Shown here piece by piece: positions 1 to 7,736 of a stretch of DNA of 64,000 nucleotides. The translations under genes were made by a program, and so were the position numbers. Where the stretch lies: positions 1,860,001 to 1,924,000 of the forward strand of contig NZ_AP024600.1 of assembly GCF_036322585.1 (NCBI RefSeq), in the 5' to 3' direction. The first letter of the stretch is position 1. Every line of letters starts with the position of its first letter. Source of the DNA: Luteolibacter sp. LG18. GTDB taxonomy: Bacteria > Verrucomicrobiota > Verrucomicrobiia > Verrucomicrobiales > Akkermansiaceae. Under the pieces are notes generated by a model. That model was not told the origin of the DNA. It saw only the letters and a list, made by a program, of their open reading frames with translations, and made no database searches.

Positions 1-832
1 CTGTTCGCGTGCTGCCGCGCACCAGCAGGTCGGTGCAGGGCAGCAGCCACAGGCCTCCCGGCGGCAGGGTTCCGGCCATCCGGCCCGCAATCACCCCGGC
101 AGCCTGCCGCCCGATTTCCTCGCCCGGCGGCACCACGGTGGTGAGCGCGGGTTGGCCGGTGCGTCCGATCAGGCGGTTGCCCTGTCCTACCACCGCCAGA
201 TCCGCGGGCACCCGCAGGCCGTTTGCCGCCGCGATTTCCAGGACCCGCACCGCCGCCGGATCATCCTCGCATAGCACCCCGCAGGGTTTCGGGAGGGCGC
301 GGAGAAGCGCCGCCACCTCGTGCTCATCGGCCGCCGGTGCGGTGCCCGGCCACGCGTGGGCCTGTAGCTCGTGGCCATGGCAGGCGATGCCCGCCTCATG
401 GGTGATCGCCCGCAGTTCCTTCAACCGGTGATGGCGGGCGGAACCTTTGGCAATCCGGCGCTCGAGGTAGGCGATGTGGTTCAACCCGAGCTCGCGGAAA
501 TGAGCCACTACCAGCCGCGCCAGCGACGGCCAGTCCGTGGCCACCCGCGAGATGCCCGGGGAGGGCGGCGGATCGTCCATGCAGTTCACCACCGGCAGCC
601 CGCGCTCGTCCAAATCCTTCAGCCAACTGGTATGCCCGGCGGTCCAGGTGATCACGGCGTCCACGCCGGTGAGCACTTCCGGCCGGGTGGCCGCCTGATC
701 GAGATCGCACTCCACCAGCCGCCAGCCGCCATGCCGGTCCACATGCGCCATCACGCCCTCCCGGATACGCCGCGCCTGCCCGTAGAACAACGGCAGCGCG
801 AGCATCACGGTGGGAATCCTGGCGGCAGCCAT
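1..832 (-). CDS. XylR-like transcriptional regulator, 3' end outside window
   Basis: The reverse strand reads open from an ATG at 832 to the window edge (277 codons). The protein begins MAAARIPTVMLALPLFYGQ and continues as a periplasmic-binding-protein-like sugar-sensing domain, as in the XylR-type regulators of Verrucomicrobia and Planctomycetes. In those proteins an AraC-type DNA-binding domain follows; here it would lie beyond base 1. Visible landmarks include RRIREGVMAHVDRHGGW, a PVVNCMDD stretch and GVLCEDDPAAVRVLEIA near residue 210, typical of the second lobe. It diverges from the sulfatase at 942 with about 110 bp between them, so it may control that gene. Family assignment is by resemblance; the effector sugar is unknown. 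Confidence 0.72.
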   Translation of the reverse strand, partial: MAAARIPTVMLALPLFYGQARRIREGVMAHVDRHGGWRLVECDLDQAATRPEVLTGVDAVITWTAGHTSWLKDLDERGLPVVNCMDDPPPSPGISRVATDWPSLARLVVAHFRELGLNHIAYLERRIAKGSARHHRLKELRAITHEAGIACHGHELQAHAWPGTAPAADEHEVAALLRALPKPCGVLCEDDPAAVRVLEIAAANGLRVPADLAVVGQGNRLIGRTGQPALTTVVPPGEEIGRQAAGVIAGRMAGTLPPGGLWLLPCTDLLVRGSTRT

Positions 833-941
833 GCCGGTGCACTTTCCCGGAAGTTCCCAAAAAGTGAAGTCGTTTCCATGAAATGATCATGGCCCGTTCC
901 CTCCGCGGGGTGTTGGATCGTGGCTCATCATCCTTTTGTTC

Positions 942-2420
942 ATGAAGTTGTTACCCCTGTTCACCGCGCTCGGTTTGCTCCAGTCCGCCTCCGCCGCTCC
1001 CTCGAAACCCAACGTCGTTTTCATCTACGCCGATGACCTCGGCTACGGCGACATCGGCTGCAACGGGGCGAAAAACGTCCCCACCCCGAACGTCGACAAG
1101 CTCTCGTCCGAAGGCATCAACTTCAGCGACGGCCACGCCGCCTCGTCCACCTGCACGCCCTCGCGCTTCGCCATTCTCACCGGCCAGTATCCCCACCGCC
1201 AGAAGGGCACCGGTATCCTGCCCGGCGACGCCGAAATGATCATCAAACCGGGCACCACCACCCTGCCCGCCATCTTCAAGAAGGCCGGCTATGCCACCGG
1301 CGCGGTCGGCAAGTGGCACCTCGGTCTCGGCTCCGGCGAGGTCGATTGGAACGGCGAGATCAAGCCCAGCCCGAACGACATCGGCTTCGACGAATCCTTC
1401 ATCATGGCCGCCACCGGCGACCGCGTCCCCACCGTCTACATCCGCAACCACCGGGTGGAGAACCTCGATCCCGCCGACCCCATCGAGGTGAACTACAAGA
1501 AACCCTTCCCCGGCCTGCCCGATGGCAAGAAGGACCGCGCCACCCTCAAGATGGACTGGAGCGCCGGCCACAACATGGCCGTTATCAACGGCGTCGGCCG
1601 CATCGGCTACATGAAGGGCGGCACCAAGGCGATCTGGAAGGACGACCAGATGTCCCAGGACTTCACCCGCGAGGCCCTCGGCTTCATCGAGCGCCACAAG
1701 GACCAGCCCTTCTTCCTCTACTTCGCCACCCACAACATCCACGTCCCGCGCGTGCCGAACGCCATGTTCCTCGACAAGGGCAGCATGGGCCTGCGCGGTG
1801 CCTCCATCGCCGAGTTCGATTGGCAGGTCGGCCAGGTCATGCAGACGCTCGACAAGCTCGGCCTCGCCGAAAACACGATGGTCATCGTCAGCAGCGACAA
1901 CGGCCCGGTGGTCGACGATGGCTACAAGGACGGGGCCCAGGAAAAGCTCGGCGACCACAAGCCCGCCGGCCCCTACAACGGCGGCAAATACAGCCTCTTC
2001 GAAGGCGGCACCCGCGTGCCCTTCATCGTCCGTTGGAAGGGCAAGGTGAAGCCTGGTACCAGCACCGCCATCGTCAGCCAGATCGACTTCGCCTCCAGCT
2101 TCGCCGCCATGACCGGTGTCCCGCTCGCTAACGGAGAGGCCCCGGACAGCCTCGATGTCCTGCCCGCGCTATTGGGCGAATCCCAGCAAGGCCGCGCGTG
2201 GCTCATCGAGGACAGCATCCCCGGCAACCGCCTCGCCCTCCGCGAAGGCGATTGGAAGCTCCTCGAAGCCGGCGGGCGGTTCCCGCTCCAGCTTTTCAAC
2301 CTCAAGGACGACATCGGCGAGAAGCACAACCTCGCTGCGGACAAGCCAGAGATCGTCGAGCGCCTCGGCAAGCGCCTGGGAGAACTCCGTCATGCCGCCG
2401 CCACCCGTCCCCAGTCCTGA
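942..2420 (+). CDS. secreted sulfatase (arylsulfatase A type)
   Basis: A 492-residue type I sulfatase predicted to hydrolyse sulfate esters, probably on sulfated polysaccharides, outside the cytoplasm. A signal peptide is visible (MKLLPLFTALGLLQSASAA). The core starts with NVVFIYADDLGYGD, whose Asp pair (about residues 31-32) binds calcium. The formylglycine signature CTPSR lies at residues 71-75 (C71 is the modified residue), and the SSDNG metal site is near the middle. ATG 942 is preferred over an in-frame TTG at 936 because it begins the signal peptide cleanly. No dedicated maturase (FGE/anSME) is seen nearby. Substrate cannot be read from sequence. Confidence 0.9.
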   Translation: MKLLPLFTALGLLQSASAAPSKPNVVFIYADDLGYGDIGCNGAKNVPTPNVDKLSSEGINFSDGHAASSTCTPSRFAILTGQYPHRQKGTGILPGDAEMIIKPGTTTLPAIFKKAGYATGAVGKWHLGLGSGEVDWNGEIKPSPNDIGFDESFIMAATGDRVPTVYIRNHRVENLDPADPIEVNYKKPFPGLPDGKKDRATLKMDWSAGHNMAVINGVGRIGYMKGGTKAIWKDDQMSQDFTREALGFIERHKDQPFFLYFATHNIHVPRVPNAMFLDKGSMGLRGASIAEFDWQVGQVMQTLDKLGLAENTMVIVSSDNGPVVDDGYKDGAQEKLGDHKPAGPYNGGKYSLFEGGTRVPFIVRWKGKVKPGTSTAIVSQIDFASSFAAMTGVPLANGEAPDSLDVLPALLGESQQGRAWLIEDSIPGNRLALREGDWKLLEAGGRFPLQLFNLKDDIGEKHNLAADKPEIVERLGKRLGELRHAAATRPQS

Positions 2421-2435
2421 CATCCCCCTGCCTCA

Positions 2436-2469
2436 CGCCCCGGCCACCTCCGCGGTCCGGGGCGTTTTT
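2436..2469 (+). terminator. Rho-independent terminator after sulfatase
   Basis: CGCCCCGG (2436-2443) pairs with CCGGGGCG (2457-2464) and is followed by five T residues, 16 bp after the sulfatase stop. Confidence 0.8.
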
Positions 2470-2509
2470 GTTTTCCCGCGGAACAGGGATCTGCCGAAGT
2501 AGCGCGCGA

Positions 2510-3871
2510 ATGGCCGACGACCCGCCGAACCCCTATGCGCCGCCCTCCACCCCATCCGCCCCCGATCTTCAACGGGGACTGTGGAAATGCGATGGCTGCG
2601 ACCTGTGGGTGCGGACCGGCGTGCTCATTCCCGACGTGGACCTGCTGACCGGCGAAGTCCAGCCGCCGGACGCGCCGCTTCGACAGATTTCCCTCATGCC
2701 CTGGAACGTGCGATTCCTAGTCCTCATGGGAGTGGGAGTTGGAGGGATCATCGGCCTTGAGATGGGAGGATCGCACCTCGGATTTCGGATTCCCCTTCTG
2801 GCATCCGTCGCCATGCTGTGGATCGTTTCCACCGTGGTGGGACGCTGGGCCAAGGTCCCGGTATGGCTGATCCGCTACCGCCAGTCGCGCCACTCCCCGT
2901 GCCGCCGCGCGCGTCCGGTTATGATCTGGCTGGCCTGCCTGTTGGGAGCCTTCGCAGTTAGCGCAATCGCCGCCGCGTTCCTTCACTCGATGCCGGTCGG
3001 GGACCGGATTTCCCCCATTGTGACGGGTGGCCTCCTGACGTTGCCCGCGTTTCTGACGCTCGTCGCCGGCGGATGGTTGCTGAGGAACAAGGGCGCGTTG
3101 GGGCACGGAGGCCGCTCCGGCGATTGGCTGCTGCTGCGCGGCGTCCACCCTGCGGCCCTCGCCTATCTGGCGGGACTGCCCGTCTTCGTGCCGCCACCTG
3201 TCCATCCCGAGGCCCGGACCTATGTGATGCATCTGGCGAAGTGTCCGCTCCGTGAATGGTTCCCCATCGTGGGACGGAAGTTCCGGCCTTGCCTGAACAT
3301 CCTGCTGGCCAAGCTGCTTAACCGCCATGCGCTCGACAGCCAGGCCGTGATCCATCTGAAACCGATCCTGCTGGGCCCGCAGGCCATCTCTCCCGAATTC
3401 GTCGCCCAAGTCCGCGAACGGGAATCGGCCCTGCTCGCGGAGGGCTGGCAGGAAGTTGGCTGGAACCTGATTCCCATCCCGGACCGTTTCAACAGCCGCA
3501 TGGAGAGCGCCTGCTTCTTCCATCCCGACCACCGCCATCTGCTGCACCTCTCCCTCACGCGGGGAGACTCCTACACCGGGATACTGAAAACCGCCATTCG
3601 CTCCTGGCTGCCGGACGGCACCTTGCTCGTCACCACCGACGAACTGTGCTTCACCAGCGTCCTGCCACCGGAGTGCGAGTGGGAAGCACTGCCCGGCATT
3701 CCCCACGCCGAACTCATCCACAAGCACATGCGGAAATCCGCGGCGCGCGGTGCGGTGGCACTCCCGGATGCCCGCGATGGCCTCGACCGCTTGGTCCGGA
3801 TGAACCTTGCCAACCACGCCCGGATGCACGCGAAAAAAATCTGTGGGCCGCTCGAAGATATTTCGCCTTAA
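2510..3871 (+). CDS. hypothetical four-TM membrane protein
   Basis: A 453-residue protein that I do not recognise. The N-terminus is Pro-rich (MADDPPNPYAPPSTP) and followed by a CDGC pair at residues 27-30. Four hydrophobic segments follow at about residues 66-84, 93-113, 136-158 and 169-190. The remaining roughly 260 residues are soluble and look cytoplasmic. ATG 2510 was chosen because the longer open frame upstream only overlaps the sulfatase gene and its terminator. The CxxC and Pro-rich start resemble the many small-to-medium membrane proteins of Verrucomicrobia that begin NPYAPP, but no function follows from that. Confidence 0.7.
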   Translation: MADDPPNPYAPPSTPSAPDLQRGLWKCDGCDLWVRTGVLIPDVDLLTGEVQPPDAPLRQISLMPWNVRFLVLMGVGVGGIIGLEMGGSHLGFRIPLLASVAMLWIVSTVVGRWAKVPVWLIRYRQSRHSPCRRARPVMIWLACLLGAFAVSAIAAAFLHSMPVGDRISPIVTGGLLTLPAFLTLVAGGWLLRNKGALGHGGRSGDWLLLRGVHPAALAYLAGLPVFVPPPVHPEARTYVMHLAKCPLREWFPIVGRKFRPCLNILLAKLLNRHALDSQAVIHLKPILLGPQAISPEFVAQVRERESALLAEGWQEVGWNLIPIPDRFNSRMESACFFHPDHRHLLHLSLTRGDSYTGILKTAIRSWLPDGTLLVTTDELCFTSVLPPECEWEALPGIPHAELIHKHMRKSAARGAVALPDARDGLDRLVRMNLANHARMHAKKICGPLEDISP

Positions 3872-3875
3872 AATG

Positions 3876-3904
3876 TTGACACCCGGGGTCGGTTGAGGTC
3901 TTCT
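3876..3904 (+). promoter_or_regulatory. possible promoter for the tRNA pair
   Basis: A consensus -35 box TTGACA (3876-3881) lies 17 bp before TCTTCT (3899-3904), a weak -10. It sits directly upstream of tRNA-Arg and after the preceding stop codon. Confidence 0.35.
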
Positions 3905-3927
3905 CTGCGCCCCGCCGCAAGGCAAAC

Positions 3928-4004
<77 letters not shown>

Positions 4005-4022
4005 CTCAATTTTTACCACTGG

Positions 4023-4102
<80 letters not shown>

Positions 4103-4116
4103 TGGTAGAACCTCGT

Positions 4117-4141
4117 AAAACCCCTTGTTTCAAGGGGTTTT
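4117..4141 (+). terminator. terminator after tRNA-Pro, supplied by the element
   Basis: AAAACCCCTTG (4117-4127), loop TTT, CAAGGGGTTTT (4131-4141). It lies just inside the element. The hairpin after the right att copy probably terminated this tRNA operon before integration. Confidence 0.75.
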
Positions 4142-4207
4142 GTCGTTTTGAGCTGTAAAGCCAAACTCCGCCAGCGTCCGGCGTGATCCGCCGAAATCCG
4201 GAAAAAC

Positions 4208-4237
4208 GGTGCAATTTTGGCAACTGAAATGGCAACT
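4208..4237 (+). repeat. left arm-type direct repeats
   Basis: TGGCAACT occurs at 4218-4225 and 4230-4237, separated by 4 bp, and is preceded by GGTGCAA at 4208-4214. The same arrangement (GGTGCAA, then two TGGCAACT on a 12-bp period) occurs at 39892-39921 beside the integrase start. Such paired repeats near both ends are what arm-type binding sites of tyrosine recombinases look like. Confidence 0.6.
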
Positions 4238-4326
4238 ATTTTGATTTCGTTAACCATCGCCGCCTGGAGACGAGAACGTCAGTTCGTCACCCTTGATCGC
4301 CGTCCGCGGTTGGCTTGAATGATTCC

Positions 4327-5736
4327 ATGCTCCACTCTGCCGATATCGCAGTTTGCAGTCAGGAACAGCAGGACCAACTTCTCCAGTTCGTCCGGCTTGG
4401 TCAGCTGTTCGAACTCATGGATTGGGTTGAGGCAGGGAGCCCTACCCTGTGCCCGGATTACGAAAAGCCCCGGGTGAAGCCTTCGGCCATCCACGAAGCT
4501 GTTAGGCGGGGCAACCACAGCATGTTTCGCTTTCTGTGGGAGAAATGCTGGCAACGTGCGTGGGAACTCGACGGGTTGCTCTCCTCGGTTCTGGATCACG
4601 GGGGTAATGCGGCCTGTGAAATCGCCAGATTTCTCATTCACGAAGGATTCTCGCTCGAACGATTGCGTGCCTCTGCCGTTTTTAGGACTCACGACGATGG
4701 GCTGATTCGGTTGGCGCTTGAACGCGGGCTGAGCGTCAGATCTCCCAACGGTTTCGCCTGCGCCTTGGCGCTCACCGGATATTCCAAGCACCTCATTCGC
4801 CTCTACCGGGAACTTCGCGAAGATTATCCCGACCTCGTGACGGAAGGGCTGCTTGCACTCCGTGATGCGGTCGAGGATCGCAAAATCCGAGCCGCGGCTT
4901 TGCTCACTTGGGCGGGGGTGGATGCTTTGAAGCGGATACCAAGCGAGCCGTATGAGGAAGAGTCGATCAAGGCATCCGAAGAAGAGCCCGATTTGATTTC
5001 GGCTCTCGACGGGGTCCGCCTGGACGAAAAGACCCGCGACCTTCTAAAGGCGTTGAAGGTGGAGGTCACCGAGGACGTGTGGTTCAAGTTTCTCGACCAA
5101 GCCGGCTGGCTCGACATCAACTTCTTTGCCGACGTTTATCATTGGGTTCCGAAGCCGGAGGAAATGCTCTCCACGAACCCAGAGCGAGCCGCCAAGGTGG
5201 CAACGTCCCTCGTGAGGCACCTTGAAGGCTGGGACTGGATTCCGGGAAGTGCCTCCAAGCAGTGGCGCAGGCTGGAAGTCTGTGAGTATCTCACATGGCT
5301 AGGCACGCCGATGCTGGTCGCTGAATCGGATTCCGATGTGCGCCAATTCCGCCGCAGCCTGAGCAAAGTCTCGGACTCCAAGGCCGCCGTGCGTATTCTG
5401 TGGTTGATTCACGAGAAAGGCGACGAGGCACAGCGCTCTCGCCTCCGGGAGGTCATCAGGACGCCCGCGATGCAGGTGTTGGTGCGTCAGCATGATCGGT
5501 TCCTTCTTGGTGACCTCGGTTTGGGGCCCAAGGCTCTGGCGAAGGTAAAGCCGGGCAAAAGGGACCGGCCATGGCGGTTGGAAACATACAAACCGCCAAC
5601 ACCCTGCCAGAAACCGCCCAAGGTGAGGGAGGAGCCTAGGCCGCCAGCCGGGCCAACCTACTACGTTTCGCCGGAGCCTGCTCCTGCCCGGAAAGGTTAT
5701 TGGAATCGCTACAGCCACTTTCACCGCAACGGATAA
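4327..5736 (+). CDS. hypothetical protein, first gene of the element
   Basis: A 469-residue protein that I do not recognise. It is helical and Leu-rich, and stretches such as AIHEAVRRGNHSMFRFLWE and EIARFLIHEGFSLERL resemble degenerate ankyrin-type repeats in the first 150 residues. The C-terminal 60 residues are Pro/Lys/Arg-rich and likely disordered, with PPTPCQKPPKVREEP followed by PAGPTYYVSPEP. Two starts are possible, TTG 4315 or ATG 4327, and neither has a clear ribosome site. It follows the left end directly and precedes a small DNA-binding candidate and the replication initiator. No function is proposed. Confidence 0.6.
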   Translation: MLHSADIAVCSQEQQDQLLQFVRLGQLFELMDWVEAGSPTLCPDYEKPRVKPSAIHEAVRRGNHSMFRFLWEKCWQRAWELDGLLSSVLDHGGNAACEIARFLIHEGFSLERLRASAVFRTHDDGLIRLALERGLSVRSPNGFACALALTGYSKHLIRLYRELREDYPDLVTEGLLALRDAVEDRKIRAAALLTWAGVDALKRIPSEPYEEESIKASEEEPDLISALDGVRLDEKTRDLLKALKVEVTEDVWFKFLDQAGWLDINFFADVYHWVPKPEEMLSTNPERAAKVATSLVRHLEGWDWIPGSASKQWRRLEVCEYLTWLGTPMLVAESDSDVRQFRRSLSKVSDSKAAVRILWLIHEKGDEAQRSRLREVIRTPAMQVLVRQHDRFLLGDLGLGPKALAKVKPGKRDRPWRLETYKPPTPCQKPPKVREEPRPPAGPTYYVSPEPAPARKGYWNRYSHFHRNG

Positions 5737-5773
5737 AATCCTAACGGCCGCCGGGATTGCAGCGGTCGCCGAC

Positions 5774-6280
5774 ATGCTCCACATTCTTGGCGACATGGCG
5801 TCCCCCCGTTCAAACAAGCCGTCCGGCTTCCCGGAGTTCGCGGTGCGCCGGGAAACCATTTCCGGCTACTTCCATCCTCCGTTGCCACGCAGCACGTTTC
5901 ACGACTTCGTGAAAAAGGGGAAGATCGTGCCGTTCAAGGACCTGAGAGGCTTCTACAAGCTCAACGACTCGCTCCGGCGTCTGGGGCTGAGGGAAGTGGC
6001 TTCTTTACCCGTCGAGGTGCCAAAGCGATCCATGGAGGATATCCTCCGGTTGGCATTCAGCCTCATTGATCCATTGCTGTTCCCAGAGCCTCCTTGGCTT
6101 TCGGCTGTGGATGCCTTGGACGTCCGGGAGATCGACCATGCAACGCTTCAAGCGAGGCTTCATTTCGAGCAGCTCAGTGAATTTACCACCGCAGAGGAAA
6201 AGCTGGCCTATTTCAATGGGATCCTACACGCGCAAGTGATGCTGGAGGCAAGTGCATCGAGGGACGGTATGAACGATTAG
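5774..6280 (+). CDS. small protein, possible excisionase/HTH-like
   Basis: A 168-residue protein. Residues about 25-60 (RRETISGYFHPPLPRSTFHD and then VKKGKIVPFKDLRGFYKLN) have the pattern of a winged-helix or AlpA/excisionase-like segment, where a short helix-turn-helix is followed by a basic strand recognising DNA. The remainder is helical. Placement between the element end and the replication initiator fits an accessory recombination or copy-control factor, but this is inference. An alternative start is ATG 5795 (MASPRSNK). The gap to the preceding gene is 37 bp. Confidence 0.55.
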   Translation: MLHILGDMASPRSNKPSGFPEFAVRRETISGYFHPPLPRSTFHDFVKKGKIVPFKDLRGFYKLNDSLRRLGLREVASLPVEVPKRSMEDILRLAFSLIDPLLFPEPPWLSAVDALDVREIDHATLQARLHFEQLSEFTTAEEKLAYFNGILHAQVMLEASASRDGMND

Positions 6281-6390
6281 ATCCATCGGGTGGAAGCGTG
6301 GGGTCGGGCGTTGCAGACCGGAAATTATGGCCTAATAGTGGACCAGTTAACGAAGGAAATCCTTCATCCTTACCCCTCCCATCCCCACTC

Positions 6391-7425
6391 ATGATCGATA
6401 CCATCCACTTCTTATCCGCTTGGAAGGTGACACGGGACCATCCCGATTGGGAAATTCGTGAGAATAAAGTTGTGACCGCAACCGGAGAACCGGTCGACGA
6501 AGGCTCGTTGCTCGTGAGGCATCGCAAACTGAAGATTCGTGCTAAGGGAAGCCTCACTAGCCGGAAGCTCACCTTCTTCTCGGTTCCCAGTCTCTCCCAA
6601 CTGCTGTTCGGCCAGAATGGCGTTCCTCTCAATGGGCAGCCGGATATCGATGCGGCGTTGGAGGTTCTGGATCGCCTGTTTGCTCAGGTTGCCGAACCGG
6701 AGAACGGGGCGAAGCGCAGATACAAGCGTGTGGACATGTCGTTGAATTTGGTCAATGCGCCCTTCGAACGAATCGAACCGGTGATCCAGCGTGCCGCCCT
6801 TCCCGGCAGCAGGCTGGCTGTGCGGCATTACGTGGGAGAGTCACTCACGTTTTACCGCAACCAAACGGAACTTCAGATCTACAACAAGACCAAGAAGGCT
6901 GGTGCGGATGGTCTGTTGGATCCCACCAAGCACGAGCAGGTCACGCGCATGGAACTCCGCCTCCACAACGATGACTTGGATAGGGAGTTGGCTCGCAGCC
7001 CCGGCAAAGGGGTGCAAGAACTGGACATCATGGATTGCTACCGGGTTTTCCGGAAGCATGTGATGAGCCTCACAGATGGAAATCAGGAGGGGATCAGGGT
7101 CGTCCCGGAGATCACAGGCATCGATTCGTATCTGGCCTATGTGAGCACCCGTGATGCCGGGCTATTCGACGCCTACGTTTCCACCAAATCGTCGGATTGG
7201 CAGCGTCAACTGAAGCGGAAGGTCGCGAAGCTGGCCCCGGCAATGGCGGAAGTCCCCGTAAATTGGGATCTGGTGCTTCCTGAGGGGCATCCTCCGGCAC
7301 AGACACAGATCATCGTTCCGGGATCCATGCCCGGCTATCTTCGCCCCATCGTGGAGGAAGTGCTTTCGAGCCGTGGCATGGGGAGAGGAGCGCACCTGCT
7401 TCACGACAGACATTTGGAACGATAG
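6391..7425 (+). CDS. replication initiator, phage gene II/X-like
   Basis: A 344-residue protein beginning MIDTIHFLSAWKV. It resembles gene II/X-type rolling-circle replication initiators of filamentous phages and related plasmids: an N-terminal I-D-T-hydrophobic strand, a central RRYKRVDMSLNL strand, then YRNQTELQIYNKTKKA and VTRMELRLHNDDL, the positions where the family has its YNK and R-x-E-x-R-L segments. ATG 6391 is preferred to a longer frame from 6298 because it begins the conserved strand. A cluster of perfect stem-loops begins 30 bp downstream and could hold a replication origin. Family call is by motif resemblance only; the nicking tyrosine is not assigned. Confidence 0.5.
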   Translation: MIDTIHFLSAWKVTRDHPDWEIRENKVVTATGEPVDEGSLLVRHRKLKIRAKGSLTSRKLTFFSVPSLSQLLFGQNGVPLNGQPDIDAALEVLDRLFAQVAEPENGAKRRYKRVDMSLNLVNAPFERIEPVIQRAALPGSRLAVRHYVGESLTFYRNQTELQIYNKTKKAGADGLLDPTKHEQVTRMELRLHNDDLDRELARSPGKGVQELDIMDCYRVFRKHVMSLTDGNQEGIRVVPEITGIDSYLAYVSTRDAGLFDAYVSTKSSDWQRQLKRKVAKLAPAMAEVPVNWDLVLPEGHPPAQTQIIVPGSMPGYLRPIVEEVLSSRGMGRGAHLLHDRHLER

Positions 7426-7455
7426 ATCCTGGGACGTTGACGCAAAGAGGGTGTA

Positions 7456-7640
7456 GGTCACGCCGCTAGGCGTGACCGGAGCCTGGGAGGCGCTCCAGTC
7501 TCGATATATGAGCGCGGAGGGCAGAGACGGGCGAAGCTTGCGTAGCACGTCGATCGGCCGACGTGCGAAGGAGCCCGAAGGGGACCGCGCGGAGCGCGGG
7601 ATCGAGAATGTGAGAGCGCTCCTAGCGAGCGGGAAGAGTG
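7456..7640. other. hairpin-rich non-coding segment after the initiator
   Basis: Within the 311-bp gap 7426-7736 there are several strong stems. GGTCACGCC-GCTA-GGCGTGACC lies at 7456-7477 (9 bp). GCACGTCG/CGACGTGC lies at 7545-7566 (8 bp, 6-nt loop). CCGCGC-GGA-GCGCGG lies at 7585-7599 (6 bp), and GGAGC/GCTCC at 7478-7496. A weak open frame crosses the region (7472-7726) but is probably not coding. Position directly after an initiator gene fits an origin, a copy-control RNA or another structured RNA. Confidence 0.5.
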
Positions 7641-7736
7641 TCCGGGATGCCGGTGCCAATTGGCGTCGATCTCAATTCCTGCCTCCCTATCCAAGATCGC
7701 GCTGGTACTCCCGGATGAAGCTGTGATACTTCTTCC

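Noticed and set aside
371..890. Open frames on both strands (371-886 plus and 396-890 minus) at the left edge
   Set aside because: Both lie over the XylR-like gene in other frames and show no recognisable protein features.
951..1958. 335-codon minus-strand frame opposite the sulfatase
   Set aside because: Low-complexity Val/Gly/Asp composition typical of the antisense of a GC-rich gene; the sulfatase frame has clear motifs.
7472..7726. 84-codon frame with a segment (ENVRALLASGKSVRDAGANW) resembling a resolvase C-terminal HTH
   Set aside because: No catalytic domain is present and the frame crosses several perfect hairpins; kept as a structured non-coding region.
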